Assembly: GCF_014204945.1 (NCBI RefSeq)
Contig: NZ_JACHMN010000003.1
Span: 1,054,001 to 1,118,000 of the forward strand
Reading direction: 5' to 3'
Length of the DNA stretch: 64,000 bases
Source of the DNA: Allocatelliglobosispora scoriae
Lineage (GTDB): Bacteria > Actinomycetota > Actinomycetes > Mycobacteriales > Micromonosporaceae
The notes beneath the pieces are model-generated. The model was not told where the DNA came from. It ran no database searches and worked only from the letters and a program-made list of their open reading frames with translations. Both the position numbers and the translations under genes were made by a program. Below are positions 57,177 to 64,000 of the stretch, in pieces (positions within the stretch are counted from its first letter, which is position 1; each line of letters opens with the position of its first letter).

Positions 57177-57212
57177 TTCGTGCTCGCCGGCTCGGCGGTG
57201 GAGCGCTGGCGG

Positions 57213-58469
57213 TTACCCGGCGCGGCGGAGGAGGACGTCGCGTTCGCGGGCGTTGGCCGTCATCTCGGCGGCCTTCGCGAACTCGGCCCGCGCCTCCGCA
57301 TCCCTGCCCAACCGGGCGAGCAGATCACCGCGGACCGTGGGCAGCAGGTGGTAGCCGCGCAGCTCGGGCCGGTCGGCGAGCTCGTCGACGAGCCGGAGCG
57401 CGGCCTCGGGACCGCTCGACTGTCCTATCGCGACAGCTCGGTTGAGCTGCACGATCGGTGACGGTGCGATGAAGGCGAGCGACTCGTAGAGGGTGGCGAT
57501 CGCGACCCAGTCGGTCGGGCCCGGCTGGGCGTGGCAGGCGGCGATCGCGGCCTGCAGGACATAGGGGCCCGCCGGGCGGCCGAGCTGCCGGGCCCGGAGC
57601 AGGGCGGCGAATCCGCGCCGGATGAGCAGCTGGTCCCAGCGCCCCCGGTTCTGCTCGGGCAACGGGATCGGGTGGCCGTCGGCGTCGACACGGGCCCGCA
57701 GCCGCGACGCCTGGAGCTCCATCAGGGCGGCGAGCCCGTGCACCTCCGGCTCGTCGGGCGCGAGTTCGGCGAGCATCCGGCCCAGGCGCAGCGCCTCCCG
57801 GCAGAGCTCCGGGCGCATCCAGTCGTCGCCGCTCGTCGCCGAATATCCCTCGTTGAAGACGAGGTAGACGACCTCCAGCACCGAGGCGAGCCGGTCGGCG
57901 CGTTCGGCCGGCGGTGGCACCTCGAAGGGGATCTTCTTCTCGGCGAGGGTCTTCTTGGCGCGCACGATCCGCTGCGCCACGGTCGGTTCGGGGACGAGGA
58001 ACGCCCTGGCGATCTCCTCGGTGGTGAGACCGCCGAGCAGGCGCAGCGTCAGGGCCACCCGGGCCGGGGTGGGCAGCACGGGGTGGCAGGCGATGAAGAT
58101 CAGCCGGAGCAGGTCGTCGGAGAGCGGATCGTCCTCGAGGACCGCCTCGAACTCCGCATCGGTGGTGAAGACGGCGACGCGCTGCTGGTCGGCGTACTCG
58201 TGGCCGATGTCTTTGATCTTGTCTTTGAACCGGTCGTCGCGGCGCAGGCGGTCGATGGCCCGGTGTTTCGCCGTGAGCATGAGCCAGCCGCCGGGGTTGG
58301 CCGGGACGCCGGTCTCCGGCCACTCGGAGAGCGCGGCGATCAGCGCGTCGTGCGCGAGGTCCTCGGCGAGCCCGACGTCGCGCACGAGGCGGGTGAGCGC
58401 CGCGATGATCCGGGCCGACTCCAGCCGCCAGACCGTCTCGATCGTGCGGTGCGCGTCGGGGTGTGTCAC
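57213..58469 (-). CDS. ECF42-type sigma factor with C-terminal TPR-like extension
   Basis: 418 aa from GTG 58469. The sigma core is in the first 180 residues: VWRLESARIIAALTRLVRDVGLAEDLAHDALIAAL in parts, then LTLRLLGGLTTEEIARAFLV and PEPTVAQRIVRAKKTL. DUF6596 and TPR-like helices follow to the end (LVFNEGYSATSGDDWMRPEL, RAVAIGQSSGPEAALRLVDE). This is the ECF42 layout, in which the extension is needed for activity and an anti-sigma is absent. It starts 2 bp after the DGPF gene stop, its usual partner. Confidence 0.92.
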   Translation of the reverse strand: MTHPDAHRTIETVWRLESARIIAALTRLVRDVGLAEDLAHDALIAALSEWPETGVPANPGGWLMLTAKHRAIDRLRRDDRFKDKIKDIGHEYADQQRVAVFTTDAEFEAVLEDDPLSDDLLRLIFIACHPVLPTPARVALTLRLLGGLTTEEIARAFLVPEPTVAQRIVRAKKTLAEKKIPFEVPPPAERADRLASVLEVVYLVFNEGYSATSGDDWMRPELCREALRLGRMLAELAPDEPEVHGLAALMELQASRLRARVDADGHPIPLPEQNRGRWDQLLIRRGFAALLRARQLGRPAGPYVLQAAIAACHAQPGPTDWVAIATLYESLAFIAPSPIVQLNRAVAIGQSSGPEAALRLVDELADRPELRGYHLLPTVRGDLLARLGRDAEARAEFAKAAEMTANARERDVLLRRAG

Positions 58470-58471
58470 TG

Positions 58472-58792
58472 CTACTCGAAGACCTGGCGGAAGTCGCCCT
58501 CGCCCTCGCCGATCATGGCCCAGAAGCGCCGGGAGATCTCGATGACCTCCTCCTTGGAGCGCACCTCGACCAGCGCGAAGCTGACGATCGTCTCCTTCGC
58601 CTCGGCATAGGGGCCGTCGGTGAGGGTCATCACGCCGCCCTTCGTGGAGACGTGGGTGCCCTTGGGGTCGAGGCCGCCGGCCGCGAGCAGCACGCCCTGG
58701 CTGGTCAGCTCCTCGATGAAGAGGGCCATCTCGGTGAAGAGCTTCTCGTCGGGGGCGGGTCCGCCACCGTTGGTCGTCATCAGGAATCGCAT
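58472..58792 (-). CDS. YCII-related DGPF-domain protein
   Basis: 106 aa. Contains the family mark TLTDGPYAEAKETIVSF and a ferredoxin-like fold (MRFLMTTNGGG at the N-terminus). Such proteins are encoded next to ECF42-type sigma factors and are part of their conserved context; their biochemical role is not settled. Co-transcribed with the sigma gene that follows. Confidence 0.92.
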   Translation of the reverse strand: MRFLMTTNGGGPAPDEKLFTEMALFIEELTSQGVLLAAGGLDPKGTHVSTKGGVMTLTDGPYAEAKETIVSFALVEVRSKEEVIEISRRFWAMIGEGEGDFRQVFE

Positions 58793-58816
58793 TTCTCAAA
58801 AATATCTCGCCGGGGT

Positions 58817-58841
58817 TGTCGATTCTCGTCGGGCCCGTTCG
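58817..58841 (+). promoter_or_regulatory. Candidate ECF42-dependent promoter
   Basis: TGTCGA at 58817-58822 resembles the reported -35 motif of ECF42 sigma factors. A C/G/T-rich -10 candidate (CGTTCG) follows about 14 bp later. It faces the RibD-like gene at 58898, in the 105-bp gap divergent from the DGPF-sigma operon. Confidence 0.4.
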
Positions 58842-58897
58842 CTGCCCTTGTAGAAGCGGATGGAGCAACCATCCGGGACCGATCTGAGGAGATCATC

Positions 58898-59437
58898 ATG
58901 CGCAAGCTCGTGGTTGCCGAGTTCATCTCGCTGGACGGCGTCGTCGAGGCACCGGACCAGTGGCACTTCCCCTACCTGAGCGAGGAGATGTTCTCGGTCA
59001 TGTGGGCACAGAACGCCCAGACCGACACGATGCTGCTGGGCCGGGTCACCTACGAGAGCTTCGCGGGCGCCTTCGCGAACGCCCCGGCCGACGACCCGGT
59101 GGCGGCGAACCTCAACCGGCCCGAAAAGCTCGTCGTCTCCTCGACGCTGACCGAGCTGACCTGGAAGAACTCGACGCTGCTCAGTGGCGACGTGGTCGAG
59201 CAGGTCACGAAGCTCAAGGAGCAGCCGGGCCGCGACATCCTCACCACCGGCAGCATCACGCTCGTGCGCGAGCTGCTGCGGGCCGGGCTCGTCGACGAGC
59301 TCAGCCTGCTGGTGCACCCGATCGTCGTCGGTTCGGGCACCCGCCTCTTCGAGGACGGCGTGCGGATCCCGCTGGCGCTGTCGCACTCCGCGGTGCTCGC
59401 GGCAGGCGTGACGCACCAGGTCTACACCAAGGCCTGA
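58898..59437 (+). CDS. Dihydrofolate reductase-like (RibD C-terminal) family protein
   Basis: 179 aa. GAGGAG lies 6 nt before ATG 58898. Marks: MRKLVVAEFISLDGVVEAPD, MLLGRVTYESFAGAF, DILTTGSITLVRELLRAGL and DELSLLVHPIVVGSGTRLF, the RibD_C/YyaP pattern. NADPH-binding reductase fold of unknown substrate. Divergent from the ECF42-type sigma and DGPF genes, which suggests it belongs to that regulon. Confidence 0.88.
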   Translation: MRKLVVAEFISLDGVVEAPDQWHFPYLSEEMFSVMWAQNAQTDTMLLGRVTYESFAGAFANAPADDPVAANLNRPEKLVVSSTLTELTWKNSTLLSGDVVEQVTKLKEQPGRDILTTGSITLVRELLRAGLVDELSLLVHPIVVGSGTRLFEDGVRIPLALSHSAVLAAGVTHQVYTKA

Positions 59438-59490
59438 GCCGGGTACGGGCGCCGGCCTCCCCCTGCGGGAGGACGGCGCCCGCCGTGGTG

Positions 59491-60831
59491 CTACGGCTGC
59501 TGCACGAGCCGGAACGACTGCGCCCCGGTGCCGTTGCACGCGTACTGCACCAGCTGGACGCTGTTCGCCGTCGAGGCGCCGGGCACGTCGAGGCACTTGC
59601 CGCTGAAGCGGTTGACGAAGTGGTAATAGCCCCCGCCCTCCGCGACGGCCTGCCACTGCTGGTTGTTGCCGCCGGAGTAGGACCAGAGCTGGATCGGTGC
59701 GTTGTCAGCGGTCGACACATTGGTCACGTCGAGCGACTGCGCGGCGTTGAGCCGGATGTTGACCCGGTGGAAGCCACCCGTGGTCGGCTGGAACTGGAAC
59801 TGCTGCGCGTTGGAGTTGTTGCAGGTGTACTGCTGGATCGCGGTCCCGTTCGCCGAGGCGGCGCTGCGGGCGTCGACGCACTTGGCGTTGGCCTTGTTGA
59901 CCACCGAATACCACGCGGTCGGCGAGATCGGGCCGGACGGCGACGGCGAGGTCGACGCGCTCGGGCTCGGGCTCGGGGGAGTGCTGGTCGCACCGCCCAG
60001 CCACAGCAGGCCGTCGATGAGCCACCGGTTCTGCACTTCACTGGCGAAGGTGGACGAGAGCCGGGTGTTGGTCTCGTAGTTCATCGCGTTGTGGCCGAAG
60101 TTGGCGTAGAGCATCTTGTAGTTCCGGTTGGTCCAGATGATCGGGTAGTAACCGCTGTACCACGTCTGGTTCGGATCGGTCCCGACCGGGAAGCTGGACT
60201 GGTCGATCGAGGCGAGGATGTCGATGTTCGGGTTCTGCCGCAGGTCGTTGTTCCACGAATACCACTCGCTCGTCGCCGAGGTGAAGGTGTTGCCCAGCCG
60301 CAGCGTGGACGGGTGCGTGGTGTTCTCGACCTTCAGCGTCTCGCTGGTGGGGCCCCAGGTGTTGGTGCGGAAGGCACCCGTGCCGAGGAAGGTGTTGTAG
60401 TACCAGCTCCAGGAGTTGGGATCGGTGTTGAAGGCGGTCACGTGGAAGCCCATCCACGCACCGCCATTCTGCATATAGGTCTGGAACGCGGCCCGCTGGG
60501 CGGCGGGCGGCGCGTCGTCCAGGAACATGATCACCTTGTACTGGGCCAGGTTGCCGGTGTTGAGCAGGCTCCAGTTGTTGGTCGACTCCCAGGCGAAGCC
60601 GTTCTGCGTGGCGGCCTGCGGGAACCAGACCCGGGCCTCCTTGACGAAGTCGATGTGCGCGGCGTCCCAGGTTCCGTTGTAGAAGGCGAGCACCTTGAAG
60701 CTGGGTGCGGCCTGGGCGGGGGCCTGGTTGACGGCGAAGCCCAGGCCCAGCGCGGCGCAGAGCGCCACGATGAGGGCGAGCCGCTGCTTGCCGCTGGAGA
60801 TCAGTCTGCTGGCTGTGGATCTTACGGGCAT
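59491..60831 (-). CDS. Secreted ThuA-domain protein with C-terminal ricin B lectin domain
   Basis: 446 aa. GGAGGA lies 5 nt before ATG 60831. Signal peptide to about residue 42 (ALIVALCAALGLGFAVNQAP then AQAA). ThuA-like domain about 43-270 (VLAFYNGTWDAAHIDFV, GGAWMGFHVTAFNTDPNSW, YKMLYANFGHNAMNYE). A Pro/Ser linker leads to a ricin B beta-trefoil at about 310-446 with QxW repeats (NAQQFQFQ, NNQQWQAV, GAQSFRLV). Likely binds and acts on a polysaccharide. Second secreted ThuA protein in the window, after the one at 29174. Confidence 0.88.
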   Translation of the reverse strand: MPVRSTASRLISSGKQRLALIVALCAALGLGFAVNQAPAQAAPSFKVLAFYNGTWDAAHIDFVKEARVWFPQAATQNGFAWESTNNWSLLNTGNLAQYKVIMFLDDAPPAAQRAAFQTYMQNGGAWMGFHVTAFNTDPNSWSWYYNTFLGTGAFRTNTWGPTSETLKVENTTHPSTLRLGNTFTSATSEWYSWNNDLRQNPNIDILASIDQSSFPVGTDPNQTWYSGYYPIIWTNRNYKMLYANFGHNAMNYETNTRLSSTFASEVQNRWLIDGLLWLGGATSTPPSPSPSASTSPSPSGPISPTAWYSVVNKANAKCVDARSAASANGTAIQQYTCNNSNAQQFQFQPTTGGFHRVNIRLNAAQSLDVTNVSTADNAPIQLWSYSGGNNQQWQAVAEGGGYYHFVNRFSGKCLDVPGASTANSVQLVQYACNGTGAQSFRLVQQP

Positions 60832-61045
60832 GAGGATCCTCCGGGGACGGTGAAGGGAGGCGTGACTGCCGATCCAGGCACCGGAGACCGCTTCGGAACA
60901 TTCTCGGTCACGAATCAATGGATCTGCAAGGCAAGTTTCCTATTAATTCCGCGGGGTGGCGTCGCGTACCCCTGTCCGTCAGTGACGAGCGGCGAGGTCG
61001 TCCCTCGCGGTGGTGATCCACCCTCTTCGTCGCAGGCAGGTTGAG

Positions 61046-61629
61046 TTGAGCGAGCTGACGACCGACCCGGCACCATCCCGCACCGACGAGGGCGCCGTCC
61101 CCGGCCCACCCGGCCCCGACGTCGCCGAGCTGCTCGTGGAGATCCGGACCCAGCTGGCGCGGGACAACGACCGCGCCGCCGCGCGCGAGCGGGTCATCGA
61201 CCGGCTGCACGACGAGAACCAGCTGCTGCGCGGCGGCGAGCACCGACAGCTGCTGCGCCCGGTCCTCACCGATCTGCAGCACCTGCGCAACGACCTGATC
61301 CGGCAGGCCGCGAGCCTCCCGCTGGAGCTGACCGCGGCCGACGCGGCGAACCTGCTCGCGAGCTTCGCCGACAGCGTCGAGCTGATCCTCGAACGGGCCG
61401 GGGTGCAGATCCTGCCGGTCGAGGCGGGCGACCGCTTCGACCCGTCCCGGCACCGCGCGGCGGGGATCGTCCCCGCGACCACGGCGGAGGAGGACGGCAC
61501 CGTCGCCGAGAAGCTCGCCGACGGCTACTTCGATCTGACCGTGCAGCGCCCCGCGGCGCCCGCGGTCGTCCGCGTACGCCGCTGGACACCGCCCGCGGCC
61601 ACCGGCGAGCCCAACACCCAGGAGAACTC

Positions 61630-61633
<4 letters not shown>
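61046..61633 (+). CDS. GrpE-like nucleotide exchange factor candidate
   Basis: 195 aa from TTG 61046. A long charged coiled coil occupies about residues 25-90 (VAELLVEIRTQLARDNDRAA, ERVIDRLHDENQLLRGG), followed by a helical and beta wing region (GVQILPVEAGDRFDPSRHRA, KLADGYFDLTVQRPAAPAVV). This is the GrpE layout, though divergent. It overlaps an Hsp70 gene by 4 bp. GrpE speeds ADP release from Hsp70. It is not the housekeeping GrpE, judging by the partner and the absence of dnaJ. Confidence 0.75.
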
Positions 61634-63321
<1,688 letters not shown>

Positions 63322-63324
63322 CCC

Positions 63325-64000
63325 GTGGCCTTCGACGCGGCCCGCTACGAGCGGGAGGTGATCGGCCCGCTGCGCGGACGGCGTGGCGGGCTGCCCGACA
63401 TGGATCCGCGGGTCCGTTACGGCATCGACGCCGGCATGGGGCAGCGCGAGATCGAGGAGCAGCTGCGCAAGGTGCGCGCCTTCTGGAACCAGAAGGCGAC
63501 GGGCGCCGCGGCCCACCCCGCGACGAAGGTCTGCCGGCAGCTGCTCGCCGCCGACGACGAGCAGAAGCGCGTCGTCGGCGGCCGGATGGCCACGCGCGAA
63601 TACTGGGACGAGGAGTCCGCCGCCTACGCCAAGCGCGCCAAGACCGCCATGACCGCGCTCGTCGACGAGCTCCGGACGGCCTACGGCGGCGTCGGCCTGG
63701 TCCTGCGGACGAGGCTGAGCGCGATCGCGAACCAGAAGGGCATCCCGCTCGGCGAGGTGGAGGCCGCCGCCGGGCAGGCCAAGCTCCGCGTCGTCGATCC
63801 GGTGAAGCTGCCCGCCGAGAGCGGGCTCGACCGCACCGCCTTCAAATCGCTCACGGACAACCTCGCCGTCGTCGGCCTGCCCACGATCGTGCAGCTGCTG
63901 CACCCCGGTCTCGCCCGTCCCTTCACGCTCACCGGTGGCTTCGCCGTCTCCGGCGGCTCGGAGCGGCTCGACGCCGCAGCGGTCACCGCACAGATCACCG
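63325..64000 (+). CDS. Hsp70-cluster partner protein, truncated by the window edge
   Basis: At least 225 codons from GTG 63325; no stop before 64000. The N-terminus AFDAARYEREVIGPLRGRRG and MDPRVRYGIDAGM, then a helix rich in charged residues (EIEEQLRKVRAFWNQKA), ATKVCRQLLAADDEQKR and YWDEESAAYAKRAKTAM. It is not a J domain: the HPD motif is not visible. Starts 3 bp after the Hsp70 stop, so it is part of the same transcript. Likely a client-loading or accessory factor of this Hsp70; that is inference. Confidence 0.65.
   Translation, partial: MAFDAARYEREVIGPLRGRRGGLPDMDPRVRYGIDAGMGQREIEEQLRKVRAFWNQKATGAAAHPATKVCRQLLAADDEQKRVVGGRMATREYWDEESAAYAKRAKTAMTALVDELRTAYGGVGLVLRTRLSAIANQKGIPLGEVEAAAGQAKLRVVDPVKLPAESGLDRTAFKSLTDNLAVVGLPTIVQLLHPGLARPFTLTGGFAVSGGSERLDAAAVTAQIT

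Noticed and set aside
60932-60955. Possible regulatory motif near CAAGTTTCCTATTAATTCC before the ThuA-ricin gene
   Set aside because: Only a partial match to GGAAA/TTTCC dyads seen before some actinobacterial carbohydrate genes; symmetry too poor to call.

Overview
The window is very GC-rich, with GTG and TTG starts, strong Shine-Dalgarno sites and many 1-20 bp gene overlaps. Gene content (DUF6232, DUF6131, DUF1684, GPP34, ECF42-type sigma factor with a DGPF partner, ricin-lectin and carbohydrate-binding secreted proteins, a contractile injection cluster) points to a filamentous actinobacterium, most likely Micromonosporaceae. This is inferred from protein character, not from a marker gene. 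No tRNA, rRNA, CRISPR array, transposase or integrase was seen.

Layout. 1-14.5 kb is mainly metabolic: an amidase/amino-acid permease pair, an aminotransferase with a nitrilase-family omega-amidase candidate, an SDR-VOC-QueA-like operon, a GAF histidine kinase with a NarL-type regulator, an ArsR-GNAT-NSAR/OSBS operon, and a Nei-type DNA glycosylase. 14.5-35.5 kb holds secreted and envelope proteins (FN3-sugar dehydrogenase, M28 peptidase with two P domains, VWA protein, ThuA-CBM), metE with a divergent LysR gene, small regulators, a YeiH-type transporter with a 54-aa partner, a patatin and an MscS channel.

35.6-40.6 kb is a compact module: a TPR-CHAT protease gene divergent from an operon of an intracellular subtilisin, a sigma factor and a 151-aa protein. 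Every junction in the operon is an ATGA or TGATG overlap. It resembles a proteolysis-to-transcription relay.

41.5-54.0 kb is the centrepiece: a 13-gene run on one strand, tightly spaced or overlapping, that encodes an extracellular-type contractile injection system (eCIS). It has a Pvc16-like candidate, sheath, tube, a 652-aa disordered protein, a CIS_tube/LysM-like hub protein, a VgrG-like spike, a PAAR-like tip, a gp25 wedge protein, a baseplate-J protein fused to an Asp-box beta-propeller, a gpI-like protein and three membrane proteins. No AAA+ ATPase, recognisable tape measure or fibre gene is present. This suggests a reduced, membrane-linked version.

54.6-64 kb has a lipoprotein, a flavin monooxygenase, an ECF42-type sigma/DGPF/RibD-like set, a second secreted ThuA protein with a ricin lectin domain, and a GrpE-like/Hsp70/partner-gene set cut by the window edge.

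Superimposed on all this is a dispersed family of DNA elements with an almost constant length (69-77 bp, most often 73). Each is bounded by GATC at both ends. Each is an inverted repeat whose arms usually contain a smaller palindrome, and arm sequences differ among subfamilies while the architecture is kept. Ten full copies and several half copies were found, mostly between genes, but one full copy lies in frame inside the eCIS disordered-protein gene and one half copy lies inside a VOC gene.
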